64,000 nucleotides of DNA from Candidatus Gastranaerophilales bacterium (GTDB lineage: Bacteria; Cyanobacteriota; Vampirovibrionia; Gastranaerophilales; Gastranaerophilaceae). The translations under genes were made by a program, and so were the position numbers. This document shows, piece after piece, positions 43,791-52,617 of the stretch. Within the stretch, counting starts at the first letter, position 1. Each line of letters starts with the position of its first letter. The notes beneath the pieces were generated by a model that saw only the letters and a program-made list of their open reading frames with translations, did not search any database and was not told the origin of the DNA. Location: assembly GCA_944325145.1 (NCBI GenBank), contig CALYDL010000004.1:1-64000 (forward strand), in the 5' to 3' direction.

Positions 43791-46760
43791 ATGAGCGAAT
43801 ATTCAGTTGAAATTAGCGGAAAATACTACAAAGTAGATTCTCAAGCTATTCTAAATGAAATAAACAGCGCATCAAGTACATCTGAAAAACAAGAAATAAT
43901 TTCAAGCTATGTTGCAAGCAACAAAGCAACACAGATTGATGAAGATGAATATCAAGAAATGCAAATAGACGATGAAGATAAAACGGAAGAAACAGAAGGC
44001 ACAGAAGAAGAATACCCTGATGGCTTTGATTACGACAGCTACAAAGCCTATGCCAGTTCAACCGGATTGTCTAAATTAACTGAAGATAGCTCGCTAGATG
44101 ACCTTATTGCAATATTTGAAAAAATAGAAGACGAAATAAACGAATTAGATAAAAAAATGGCTTCCATTGATGAAGATGACCCTGATGAAATTGCAACCTT
44201 GCTTGCAGATATGACAAATATGACAATTGCAATTGGAGAACTTGGAAAAGCTGCAGGCGTTGAATTTGAAAAAAACAGTGTGGTAGATAAAGCAATAGCA
44301 TCAGGCGTAGCAGGCGCAGTAGCAGTGGGTGTTCCTGCATATTGCATTGCAACATCCGCGGCGGCAATATCGGTTGCAGTTGCTGAAGGTGCAGGCGTTG
44401 TTGCCGCAACATCAGCGGCAGTTCCCGGCCCCGGTTGGGTTGTAGCAGGTATAGGAGCCGCAGTTGCAATTGTAGCCGGTATTTGGGCATATACCTCATC
44501 AAAACAAAATGAGGAAATGGAAAAGAAATTGGCAGAATTACAAGAAAATATCACAAATGCGGCTGATAAGCTAAATGGTTCATGGGATAAAGCAACAGAA
44601 AAACTTCAAGAAGGGGGCGGCGAAGCCGTAGATAAAGTTGAAAAAGATTTAGCAGGCCTTTTGGGCGATGAATTTGATTTTAAAGATGTAACCGATGTAT
44701 CAAGCATTACGGAAAATATAGATAAAATTATAGAAGCACAAAGCTTGCTTGAACCCTTCTATAACGTTGCATCAACCTATGGAATAGAAATTGAAGGGTT
44801 AGATGAATTAATGGAAAAATTAGGCACAGGTGATGATTGCCTTACCTATGCTCAAAGTTATTTAGATTCTTACGCAGAACAAGTTGAATTAAATATAACA
44901 GATGAAGTTATAACCGATACCGAAACCTTAAACACTTTGTTTGAAGACATTTCGGTTTTAATTAAAGATGCAGATTCAAAAGGGCTGGATACTTCAAAAC
45001 TTGAAGATTTACTTGAAAAAATACAAAAAACAAACCAAGAAGAAGCTGATGATGAAGCTGATGCAACATTGCAGCAATACGGCGTAAGCGGTTCAGGCAG
45101 CGGTTCTGGCGGCGGCTCTAGCAGCGGAAGCGGCATAACAGATACAGTTCAAGGCTTAATGAACGGCAGCAGCCAAGCATACACAACAGGAACAGAGGTT
45201 GATAAAAATTCAACGCAATATGAAACCAATACAGACAGCTTAAATGAAGCTTCCGAAACATTAAAATCAGAAGCACAAAAACAACTTGAATCTTATGTTG
45301 CAAGTATAACACTATCAGGGCTTTCTGTATCGGAACTTGAACAACTATACAATGAAGTGAGCGCAAATTATGAACAATTAAAGCAAATTGAGGGGCTTGA
45401 TTGCAAACTTCTTGAAGCAAAACTTAAAGAAATCAGGCAAACCCAGCAAGTTCTTGTTAATGAAGAAATTAAAAAATTTGAACAAAGAATAAACAGTGCT
45501 ACAACAACAGAAGAAAGACTGCAAATTTTAAATGAAATCAACATAATGATTTCAGATTACTCATCAATTGAAGTAAGCATATCAGGAACGGCTGCTTTAA
45601 TTGAAGAAATTAAGAAAAGAGAAGAAATTGAAATCAATACAAAAGTTCAAAATTATTTAACGCAATCAAGCAACGCAACCTCAAGCAGTGAAATTGCAGG
45701 CATTGTAAATAAAATACAAATAGATATTCAAAACAGCCAAAGCATTGGCTGTGATGTAAGCGGCTATCAAGAAGCACTCACCATAATTAATAAAAAATTA
45801 GATGAAATATTAAAGAAAGAATCAGATGAATTAATTCAAAATAACACAACAAATGTTGATATGAACCAAGATAATTCAATATCAAACAGCAACAATTATG
45901 AAGATAATTCAACAACAAATGTTGATATGAATCAGGACAATTCAACAACAATAACAGATAATTCAACAAATACAATTAATCAGGATAATTCAACAACAAT
46001 AAACGACAATTCGACAAACATTGGCAATATCGATAATTCCACAAACATTGGAAATATTGATAATTCAACAAATGTTAATGTAGATGCCGACACAAGCAAA
46101 ATTGAAGACCTTCTTCAACAAATTCTTGATAAATTAAATAAACCGGAACAAATTCCCGAAGAAAAAGACCCTTGTGAACCTGAAGACGAAGTAATGCCGG
46201 ATGATAACCCAAATAAAGACCCGATTGTAGATGGCGGCGAAAATATTGAAGAAGAAATAACATCTGAAACAGTTCCTGATGAAAATGTTATTGAAACAGC
46301 ACCGGAAGAAAAAGTTCCGGATGAACCGGTTGAAGAAGAAACAGAAACCGTTCCCGATAAAGATATTGTTGAAGCAATACCTGAAGAAAAAGTTCCGGAT
46401 GAACCGGTTGAAGAAGAAACGGCACCTGAAACAATTCCTGAAGAACCAGAAAACATTGAAGAAGATGTTCCTTGCGAAGATGAAGATGTTGTAAATATTG
46501 ATAATAGTGACAGCTTTATAGAAACAGAAGAAACGGTTTCGGAAGAAACGGTTTCGGAAGAAACAGTTCCCGAAGAAACCGTTTCCGAAGAAATAATTCC
46601 TGAAGAAACAACTGCTGAAGGGCCAAGGACAACTGCAGAAATAAACGCAGGAATTGAAGCGCAGGAACCGGAAGAAACAAATGAAGATTCAAGCAACAAA
46701 ACAATCATAGAAGGCGAAGACGGCTATGATTATGAGCTTGATTTTGAAGAAGACAAATAA
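43791..46760 (+). CDS. 989-aa multi-region repeat protein with central hydrophobic segment
   Basis: AAGGAAGG precedes the ATG. Regions: acidic N-terminus; helical part; a Gly/Ala/Val-rich hydrophobic segment (about 170-237, including VPAYCIATSAAAISVAVAEG and WVVAGIGAAVAIVAGIWAY) able to cross or enter a membrane; helical part; a Gly/Ser linker (about 430-450); helices (500-680); about eight DNST/DNS repeats (683-763); and a highly acidic tail with repeated VPDEPVEEET and EETVSEETVPEE units (784-989). No Sec signal. Co-transcribed with the 455-aa CHAP-like gene 13 bases downstream. The layout suggests a surface-exposed or injected protein. No family recognised. Confidence 0.7.
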   Translation: MSEYSVEISGKYYKVDSQAILNEINSASSTSEKQEIISSYVASNKATQIDEDEYQEMQIDDEDKTEETEGTEEEYPDGFDYDSYKAYASSTGLSKLTEDSSLDDLIAIFEKIEDEINELDKKMASIDEDDPDEIATLLADMTNMTIAIGELGKAAGVEFEKNSVVDKAIASGVAGAVAVGVPAYCIATSAAAISVAVAEGAGVVAATSAAVPGPGWVVAGIGAAVAIVAGIWAYTSSKQNEEMEKKLAELQENITNAADKLNGSWDKATEKLQEGGGEAVDKVEKDLAGLLGDEFDFKDVTDVSSITENIDKIIEAQSLLEPFYNVASTYGIEIEGLDELMEKLGTGDDCLTYAQSYLDSYAEQVELNITDEVITDTETLNTLFEDISVLIKDADSKGLDTSKLEDLLEKIQKTNQEEADDEADATLQQYGVSGSGSGSGGGSSSGSGITDTVQGLMNGSSQAYTTGTEVDKNSTQYETNTDSLNEASETLKSEAQKQLESYVASITLSGLSVSELEQLYNEVSANYEQLKQIEGLDCKLLEAKLKEIRQTQQVLVNEEIKKFEQRINSATTTEERLQILNEINIMISDYSSIEVSISGTAALIEEIKKREEIEINTKVQNYLTQSSNATSSSEIAGIVNKIQIDIQNSQSIGCDVSGYQEALTIINKKLDEILKKESDELIQNNTTNVDMNQDNSISNSNNYEDNSTTNVDMNQDNSTTITDNSTNTINQDNSTTINDNSTNIGNIDNSTNIGNIDNSTNVNVDADTSKIEDLLQQILDKLNKPEQIPEEKDPCEPEDEVMPDDNPNKDPIVDGGENIEEEITSETVPDENVIETAPEEKVPDEPVEEETETVPDKDIVEAIPEEKVPDEPVEEETAPETIPEEPENIEEDVPCEDEDVVNIDNSDSFIETEETVSEETVSEETVPEETVSEEIIPEETTAEGPRTTAEINAGIEAQEPEETNEDSSNKTIIEGEDGYDYELDFEEDK
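45839..46080 (+). repeat. DNST-encoding repeats within the 989-aa gene
   Basis: Short imperfect tandem repeats coding for units such as NVDMNQDNS, TINQDNST and NIGNIDNST, giving an Asn/Thr/Ser-rich stretch of about 80 residues. Units of this kind often form beta-helical or extended structures. The reading frame is kept throughout, so these are protein repeats and not a CRISPR. Confidence 0.75.
46306..46432 (+). repeat. acidic VPDEPVEEET repeat in the 989-aa gene
   Basis: Two near-identical units encoding EEKVPDEPVEEET, one at 46306-46345 and one about 78 bases later, are followed by shorter EETVSEE-type copies up to about 46610. They are recent-looking duplications likely to vary between strains. 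Confidence 0.65.
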
Positions 46761-46773
46761 AAGGAGCATAAAA

Positions 46774-48141
46774 ATGACCTATGACTACATCAGTTCAATT
46801 TTAAGGAAACTGACAGCCACAAGTTCAGAAGAAGAGCTAACACCAAAAGCAACATCAGTGGGCTCATTAAGTTCAGAAACGGTTAAGAGCATATATTTTC
46901 AAACGCTTGAAGACGAACTTGTAGAGTTAAACGAAACAAGCGAAACAGATTACAAAGAAATGCTTTCTGATTCAACAACGGTTGAAGACATTGAAAAAGA
47001 AATTGAAGCAAAACAACAAGAAATTATAGATAAACAAGCAGAAACAGAAGCTTATATTGAAACCTGCCAAAATGCAATTCAAACAATTTTTGCAAACGGC
47101 ACAGATATTATTCCAAAAGAAGTTCAAGAAAAATATGATGATGAACTTGCAAAAATAATATCAAATATAACAACCAATACAGGGGTAATTCAAGAAAACC
47201 TTAGCGTTGTTACCGAAAACACAATAACAATGAAGCTTGCAGAAGCAGAAATTGAAACAAAAGAAAAGGAAATTGAACAAAAAGAAAAAGAAATTGAAAG
47301 CTTAAGAAAAGAAGAAAACCCGGATGAAAATGAAATTCAAAAGCTTCAAAATGAAATAAACGGGCTGAATTTGGAAATTGCAAATTTACAAAGAGTAATT
47401 TCAAATGCCACAAAAAATATACAACAAGCAGAATCTGAAAATAATTCTCTGCAAACAGAAAATTCAAATCTGTCAGAAAGCCAAAAAGGGCTTATGAACA
47501 GCCTTATGGATGAATATTATGAAACTCACACCGAAGAAGACAGGGTTTATGAAGATTCGGTGTTAAAATCTCAAATTGAAAATTTAGAGAGCAATATTCA
47601 AGATGCACAAAACAACCTCACAATCAACACAATAAAGCTTTCAAGCGATATTGAACTTTTAGCTCAAATTAAAGGTCTAAAAGAACAAATGTCGGCTGCA
47701 AGTTCAACAACAGGCACAACGACACCAAAATATTCAACAGGCGGAACAACTTATACAGGAAACCTTCCGACAAATCAAACTCTTGCATCCGCTGCAGAAT
47801 CTATGGCAAGCTCAATGGGCACGACAGGTTGGTGCTTAAAGGGCGTAAACAACACGCTTGAACAGGTTTACGGGTTTAGATTAAGCTACAATAGTGCTTA
47901 TCAGGCAATACCCGATTTACAGTCAAGAAGCGATTTTACGGAAGTCACGGATCAATATGCAAGCGCTTCCGATTTAGTTAACCTTCCCGCAGGTGCAATT
48001 GTAGTTTGGGAAAATTCCTCTAACCACCCCCATGGACATATTTCAATTGCCTTGGGCGACGGCAGGGAAGCTTCCGATCACATTCAAAATCAGACAACAA
48101 ACTACGGAACGCAATATCACGTGTTTATTAAAACAGGCTAA
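46774..48141 (+). CDS. coiled-coil protein with C-terminal CHAP/NlpC-like domain
   Basis: 455 aa from the ATG at 46774 after AAGGAG (46762-46767). Residues about 55-305 are a long Glu/Lys/Gln coiled coil (for example EIETKEKEIEQKEKEIESL). A Ser/Thr-rich linker (310-335) leads to a Cys/His-type domain with C354 in TTGWCLKGVNNTLEQ and H418/H420/H422 in SNHPHGHISIALGD. That Cys...HxH order fits a CHAP or NlpC-like amidase, more distant from the other two CHAP domains. No Sec signal. Second gene of the operon with the 989-aa gene. It overlaps the antiporter gene tail to tail by 4 bases. Confidence 0.7.
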   Translation: MTYDYISSILRKLTATSSEEELTPKATSVGSLSSETVKSIYFQTLEDELVELNETSETDYKEMLSDSTTVEDIEKEIEAKQQEIIDKQAETEAYIETCQNAIQTIFANGTDIIPKEVQEKYDDELAKIISNITTNTGVIQENLSVVTENTITMKLAEAEIETKEKEIEQKEKEIESLRKEENPDENEIQKLQNEINGLNLEIANLQRVISNATKNIQQAESENNSLQTENSNLSESQKGLMNSLMDEYYETHTEEDRVYEDSVLKSQIENLESNIQDAQNNLTINTIKLSSDIELLAQIKGLKEQMSAASSTTGTTTPKYSTGGTTYTGNLPTNQTLASAAESMASSMGTTGWCLKGVNNTLEQVYGFRLSYNSAYQAIPDLQSRSDFTEVTDQYASASDLVNLPAGAIVVWENSSNHPHGHISIALGDGREASDHIQNQTTNYGTQYHVFIKTG

Positions 48142-49730
48142 ATCGTATAAAAAACAACAACATCGCCGGCCGTTAATTTTGTTTCGCCGTTCGGAACAAA
48201 AGAACTGCCGGCTCTTTTTATAAGCGCAATTAAAAACCCCGGCTGAAAATCAATTTCTTTAATTAATTTGTTTTTCCATTCATGTTTATCTGTTATTTCC
48301 ATTTCCCTTAATTTAATGTCGGAGCTTGAACGTGTCACGGTTGTGCCGAGAAGAATAAGGTCGTTTTGTAAAATTTGAACATCCCCTTTGGGAACTATTT
48401 TGCAGCCGTTTCTTTGAATTAAAAGAACAAGCGAATTGTTATCAAGCTTTATATCTTTCAGCTGTTTATTCACCCAGGGGTGGTTTCCGCCGACCAAGGT
48501 TTTGGATAACGTTATGGCGGATTCGTTTTGATAATCGTTAAAGGTTTTTAAAACATCCGAATACTCATCTATTAAATCAAGTTTTCTTGCAAGGAAGGGG
48601 AGAATTGAACCCTGAATTGCAACGGATAAAAGACAGACAAAGAAAACTATGTGGAAAATGTCATATTTCAGCATGGAATCCTGTGCAACAACAAAAATCG
48701 CAAATACAATTGAAGCCGCTCCCCTTAACCCTGCGGCGGATACAAAAAGAATTTGCCTGAAATTACACCTGAAAGGAATCATTATAAGCCATGTTGCAAT
48801 CGGCCTTGCCGCAAACGTTAAAAACAGGGCAACCCCCAGCATCAGAACAAAAACTTCCCCGAGCCTTGAAGGCGTTGACAAAAAGCCCAATAAGAAAAAT
48901 ATTACAATCTGGCAAAGGCTTGTAATTCCGTCAAAGAAATAAATAAGGTTGATTTTATTTTTAATTTCGCTGTTGCCTAAAATTATCCCCGTTAAATAAA
49001 CGCTCAAATAGCCGTTGCCGCCGATTAAATCCGGAACGGCAAAAGATAAAAGCGCAAGCGCCATAACAAAAAGGGAATCATACCCCTCTTGAACGAGTTT
49101 TGTTTTTTTAAATATAAAAATTCCCAAAAGTGCGGTTAAAATTCCGAATAATACGCCGTAGCCCACCTGTTCAAAAAACACGGGGATAATTTTTGTAACC
49201 GGTTCGCCTTTTAAAAGAAAAATTCCAAGCACGGTTAACATATACGCAAAAGGGTCATTGGAACCGCTTTCAATTTCAAGAACAGGGGCCGTATTGTATT
49301 TTAAATTTAATTTTTTTGACCTTAAAATTGAAAAAACGGAGGCCGCATCCGTTGAAGATAAAATTGCACCGACAAGAAAACTTTCAACAAAAGGCATTTT
49401 TAAGCCGTAAAAACAAAAAGCCGCCGTTAAAAGCGCAGTTAAAACCGTCCCTATTGAAGATAAAACCCCCGCAAGAAATCCGATTTTTTTATTTTCAGGT
49501 TTTTTGGTGCAAAATCCGCCGTAGAAAATAATTAAAAGAAGGGCAATTGAACAGAGTTTTGAAGTTAAATCGTAATCGTTATATGAAAGTTTTAAAATTC
49601 CGTCTTCGCCAAACAGTATGCCAAGAAGCATAAAAATAAGCAAAGTCGGCATTCCAAGCTTACTTGAAAATTTATTTGTAAAAATGCAAGTAAAAATAAC
49701 AACCGCACAAAATAAAATTATTACCGACAT
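48138..49730 (-). CDS. CPA1 cation/proton antiporter with TrkA-C domain (NhaP2/CvrA type)
   Basis: 530 aa inner-membrane protein with about 12 helices in residues 1-390, then a cytoplasmic TrkA-C-type domain (about 445-530). Family blocks are LGMPTLLIFMLLGILFG, GAILSSTDAASVFSILR and the ion-site EIESGSNDPFAYML. It exchanges K+ or Na+ for protons and affects cell volume and pH. Codons with CCG, CGG and ACG are more frequent than in neighbours, here and in the next gene, which hints at a different origin. It is divergent from carbonic anhydrase. Confidence 0.88.
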   Translation of the reverse strand: MSVIILFCAVVIFTCIFTNKFSSKLGMPTLLIFMLLGILFGEDGILKLSYNDYDLTSKLCSIALLLIIFYGGFCTKKPENKKIGFLAGVLSSIGTVLTALLTAAFCFYGLKMPFVESFLVGAILSSTDAASVFSILRSKKLNLKYNTAPVLEIESGSNDPFAYMLTVLGIFLLKGEPVTKIIPVFFEQVGYGVLFGILTALLGIFIFKKTKLVQEGYDSLFVMALALLSFAVPDLIGGNGYLSVYLTGIILGNSEIKNKINLIYFFDGITSLCQIVIFFLLGFLSTPSRLGEVFVLMLGVALFLTFAARPIATWLIMIPFRCNFRQILFVSAAGLRGAASIVFAIFVVAQDSMLKYDIFHIVFFVCLLSVAIQGSILPFLARKLDLIDEYSDVLKTFNDYQNESAITLSKTLVGGNHPWVNKQLKDIKLDNNSLVLLIQRNGCKIVPKGDVQILQNDLILLGTTVTRSSSDIKLREMEITDKHEWKNKLIKEIDFQPGFLIALIKRAGSSFVPNGETKLTAGDVVVFYTI

Positions 49731-49830
49731 ATAGTCCTCTTTGTCATTTATTTAAAAATAACATAATTTGCCCTTCTTTACAATTTTTGTTTAAAAACGA
49801 TAATAGTAATATAGTTTATAAGGGCGGAAT

Positions 49831-50409
49831 ATGGAAAAAATTACGGGCGAAGCGGAATTAAAAAAGCTTCTTTTGGGAAATAAGAATTTTGTAAACGGAA
49901 CGCCGAGTATGGCGAATATGTGTTTAAACACATTAAAAAAATTCGCCTTTCATCAGGAACCGTATGCCGCCGTTTTAAGCTGTTCTGATTCAAGAGTAGT
50001 TCCTGAAATAATTTTTGACTGCGGAATAGGCGAGCTTTTTGTAATCAGGGTAGCGGGAATAACGGCGGGGCCGAATGTTATTGAAAGCATTGAATATGCG
50101 GTGAAAAAATTAAAAGTTCCGCTTTTAATTTTGCTGGGGCATGATGACTGTGGCGTTATGAAATATGCAAAAGAACATTACCCTGCTATTGAGGGGGATT
50201 TTCAATCCATATTAAAATGCGTTTATCCCGTTCTTGATAAAAAAGAAGATATAAAATGCCACAATTATTTTGCAAAAGAACACACAAAATGGGTTGAAAA
50301 TGTTTTAATCGAGCGCTCAAAAATTATACAAAATGCCGTTCAAAATAAAGAGCTTTTAATTGCAAAATGCCACTTTGACCATTCCACGGGGCTTGTAAAC
50401 ATTATTTAG
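49831..50409 (+). CDS. beta-class carbonic anhydrase
   Basis: 192 aa. Zinc ligands C51 (SCSDSRVV), H104 and C107 (LGHDDCGVM), with the D53-R55 dyad of the CxDxR motif. Interconverts CO2 and bicarbonate in the cytoplasm. It is divergently placed next to the proton antiporter, so the pair may help pH and bicarbonate balance. Base composition is richer in G and C than most of the window, for example around 50040-50110. Confidence 0.92.
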   Translation: MEKITGEAELKKLLLGNKNFVNGTPSMANMCLNTLKKFAFHQEPYAAVLSCSDSRVVPEIIFDCGIGELFVIRVAGITAGPNVIESIEYAVKKLKVPLLILLGHDDCGVMKYAKEHYPAIEGDFQSILKCVYPVLDKKEDIKCHNYFAKEHTKWVENVLIERSKIIQNAVQNKELLIAKCHFDHSTGLVNII

Positions 50410-50461
50410 GCTATATAAAGTATTTATGGCATTTAAAGTACATATTTAAAAGTGTATATAC

Positions 50462-50467
50462 TATAAT
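50462..50467 (+). promoter_or_regulatory. -10 box of the radical SAM gene
   Basis: TATAAT at 50462-50467, 28 bases before the ATG at 50496, followed by TGGAG as ribosome-binding site. The -35 region is weak. Confidence 0.45.
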
Positions 50468-50495
50468 TTTTTAATATTTCAATTGGAGAAAAACT

Positions 50496-51959
50496 ATGAA
50501 ATTAAACATATCCGGCTTATTTAAAAAAGACGAAAATACAGCTTCAAACAAAAATAAAACAGTTGTGTTTTACGGAATGCCTGCCCACACAAAAGATTCA
50601 ATGGAAAAATATATTTCAATTGCAGGCGAACCCGTTGCTTTTACAGGCAGCAGCGAAGAAGTTGAAAAATATAAAAATAAACTTTATTTAGGAAAATATA
50701 AAGTTTATTCTTTGAATGAAATATTAAAAATGTATCCTGAAAATGAAATTTGGGTGACATATAAAAGGGCAAACGCAACAGCAAAAACTTTATTAAAAAA
50801 ATATTCGCCTGAAAAAATCCACTTTTTTGAAGCAGACCTTGAATATAAAAAAAGCTGCGATTTTATGGGGCATTTTATAGATTATCGTGTAGATAATTTT
50901 TCCCCTTGCTGTGTAGGCAAAAAAGCGATAGAAAAAACAAAGGGTTCAGTTGCAGAAAGAATAGCCCATTGGGAAAAATATGTAAAAAAACTGGAAGAAG
51001 ACATTAAAAACGGCGTGCCAAATGTTTGTGACGGCTGCAAGCACTTAAAAGAAGGCTTTTACAGAAAAAACATTAAGCTGGATTACATTTGTTTTGCAAC
51101 CAACCACCCCGGAGATGTTTGCAACTTAAGATGTTCATATTGCTTTGTTCAAAACAGGTTTGAAAACTTCAAAAAAAATCAAGAAGGCTTAACTACATAT
51201 GAAACAATAAAACAATTATCAGAAATGCCTGAATATAATAATTCAAACATAACAATTGAACTTTCAAACGGCGAATTGTGCGCAAATAAACATTGTAATG
51301 AAATATTTGACATTTTATTAAAAATGAAATGGAAAGCAAGATTTGTAACCAACATGACAATCTATAATGAAAAATTTGCTGAATTTTTGAAAACAGGAAG
51401 AACAGTTAACGTTTTAACCTCGCTTGATAGCGGCACGCCTGAAACATTTAAAAAAATTAAACAAGTAGATTGCCTTAATAAAGTTGTTGAAAATTTGAAA
51501 AAGTATCCTTTAGAAAAAGCAAATTTGCGCTTAAAATATATTTTCTTAGAAGGAATTAACGACAACGAAAAAGATGTTATGGGCTTTTATAACATTGTAA
51601 AAGATGTTAATTGCAAAGTAATAATGATATCAAGCGACAGATGTAAACCCCTAACACCAAAAATGCGAGATTTAGTTGTTGAGCTTGTTAAAAAAGCGAA
51701 AAAAGACGGTATCAGAGTTTCAAAAAGTGCATATTTAAGCAGACAAGACGATAAATTTATTGATAATTTAGTATCAGAAGAAACGAAAGAAAATGAAAAG
51801 CAAACAGATAATTCAATTTGCAAAGTTATAAATGTTGATGGCAAAAAAATTACACTGGATGCAGATTTATTAAAAGACAATGCAAAATATGTAATTATTT
51901 TGGGCGAAAATTCAAACATCACAATAAACGGCAATATTTGTATAAATTCTGATAAATAA
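50496..51959 (+). CDS. radical SAM protein of unknown substrate
   Basis: 487 aa. An N-terminal about 130-residue domain (VVFYGMPAHTKDSMEKYISI, later VAFTGSS) is of unknown type. A Cys-rich bridge (FSPCCVGKK, NVCDGCKHL) could hold an extra cluster. The radical SAM core follows with CNLRCSYC (C209, C213, C216). IELSNGELCANKHC lies where the SAM-binding GGE motif usually stands. The tail is beta-like (KVINVDGKKITLDADLLK). Its own promoter and terminator make it a single gene. The substrate cannot be inferred. Confidence 0.8.
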   Translation: MKLNISGLFKKDENTASNKNKTVVFYGMPAHTKDSMEKYISIAGEPVAFTGSSEEVEKYKNKLYLGKYKVYSLNEILKMYPENEIWVTYKRANATAKTLLKKYSPEKIHFFEADLEYKKSCDFMGHFIDYRVDNFSPCCVGKKAIEKTKGSVAERIAHWEKYVKKLEEDIKNGVPNVCDGCKHLKEGFYRKNIKLDYICFATNHPGDVCNLRCSYCFVQNRFENFKKNQEGLTTYETIKQLSEMPEYNNSNITIELSNGELCANKHCNEIFDILLKMKWKARFVTNMTIYNEKFAEFLKTGRTVNVLTSLDSGTPETFKKIKQVDCLNKVVENLKKYPLEKANLRLKYIFLEGINDNEKDVMGFYNIVKDVNCKVIMISSDRCKPLTPKMRDLVVELVKKAKKDGIRVSKSAYLSRQDDKFIDNLVSEETKENEKQTDNSICKVINVDGKKITLDADLLKDNAKYVIILGENSNITINGNICINSDK

Positions 51960-51975
51960 GCAAATAGTTTATATG

Positions 51976-52006
51976 AAAAAGCTCGGTTCTTTTACCGAGC
52001 TTTTTG
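51976..52006 (+). terminator. rho-independent terminator of the radical SAM gene
   Basis: Perfect 12-bp stem AAAAAGCTCGGT (51976-51987) with ACCGAGCTTTTT (51994-52005), loop of 6, T-rich tail. Confidence 0.88.
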
Positions 52007-52033
52007 TTTTTTAAGCAAGTTTTTTGGTATAAT
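52004..52033 (+). promoter_or_regulatory. ferritin promoter
   Basis: TATAAT at 52028-52033 with TTGTTT (52004-52009) 18 bases upstream, abutting the previous gene's terminator. It gives a leader of about 20 bases before the ATG at 52061. Confidence 0.5.
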
Positions 52034-52060
52034 ATACAAAGAAAAACGGAGGAATTTAAA

Positions 52061-52570
52061 ATGATTTCAAAAGAAATGGAAAAAGCATTTTTAGAACAAA
52101 TAAATGCAGAACTTTATTCTGAATACCTTTATTTATCAATGAAAGCTTACTTTGCAAGCCTTAATTTAAACGGCTTTGTAAATTGGATGGACGTTCAAGT
52201 TCAAGAAGAACACGCACACGCTATGGGCATGTATGATTACGTTATTGAAAGAGGCGGCAAAGTTGAACTTTTTGCAATTGAAAAACCCGAATGCGATTGG
52301 GATTCACCTTTAGCTGTTTTTGAAGCGGTTTTAAAACATGAAGAATATGTAACATCAAGAATTAATGCGCTTATGGATGTTGCAGAAGAAACAAAAGACA
52401 GAGCTGCAATGATATTTTTAAATTGGTATCTGAAAGAACAAGTTGAAGAAGAAGCAAATGTAGGCGGCGTTTTAGCACAATTAAAAATGATTGGAACAGA
52501 TGCTAACGCACTTTATGCACTTGATAAAGAACTTGCAACAAGAACATTTGTTCAGCCTGTTATCGGTTAA
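52061..52570 (+). CDS. ftn: ferritin
   Basis: 169 aa from the ATG at 52061, set by GGAGG. Iron-storage ferritin of the non-haem bacterial type. Ferroxidase ligands lie in NAELYSEYLYLSMKAYF, QVQEEHAHAMGMYDYV and WYLKEQVEEEANV. It forms a 24-mer storing Fe(III) in the cytoplasm. With rubrerythrin it limits iron-driven oxidative damage. Confidence 0.93.
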   Translation: MISKEMEKAFLEQINAELYSEYLYLSMKAYFASLNLNGFVNWMDVQVQEEHAHAMGMYDYVIERGGKVELFAIEKPECDWDSPLAVFEAVLKHEEYVTSRINALMDVAEETKDRAAMIFLNWYLKEQVEEEANVGGVLAQLKMIGTDANALYALDKELATRTFVQPVIG

Positions 52571-52585
52571 TTTTTAAACCAAAAT

Positions 52586-52617
52586 AAAATGAGCCTTAAT
52601 TAAAGGCTCATTTTTTT
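52586..52617. terminator. bidirectional terminator between ferritin and acetyltransferase
   Basis: Perfect 12-bp stem AAAATGAGCCTT (52586-52597) with AAGGCTCATTTT (52603-52614), loop of 5, T run on both strands. Confidence 0.85.

Noticed and set aside
44048-44554. 168-codon Ala/Thr-rich open frame on the minus strand
   Set aside because: Shadow of the Gly/Ala hydrophobic segment of the 989-aa gene.
45839-46080. Possible CRISPR-like repeats
   Set aside because: Repeats are short, imperfect, in frame and part of a long coding region. There are no regular unique spacers and no cas genes.
46115-46708. 197-codon Ser-rich open frame on the minus strand inside the 989-aa gene
   Set aside because: Its Ser/Val repetition is the mirror of the acidic VPEE repeats. 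The plus-strand frame is the one linked to a promoter and ribosome-binding site.
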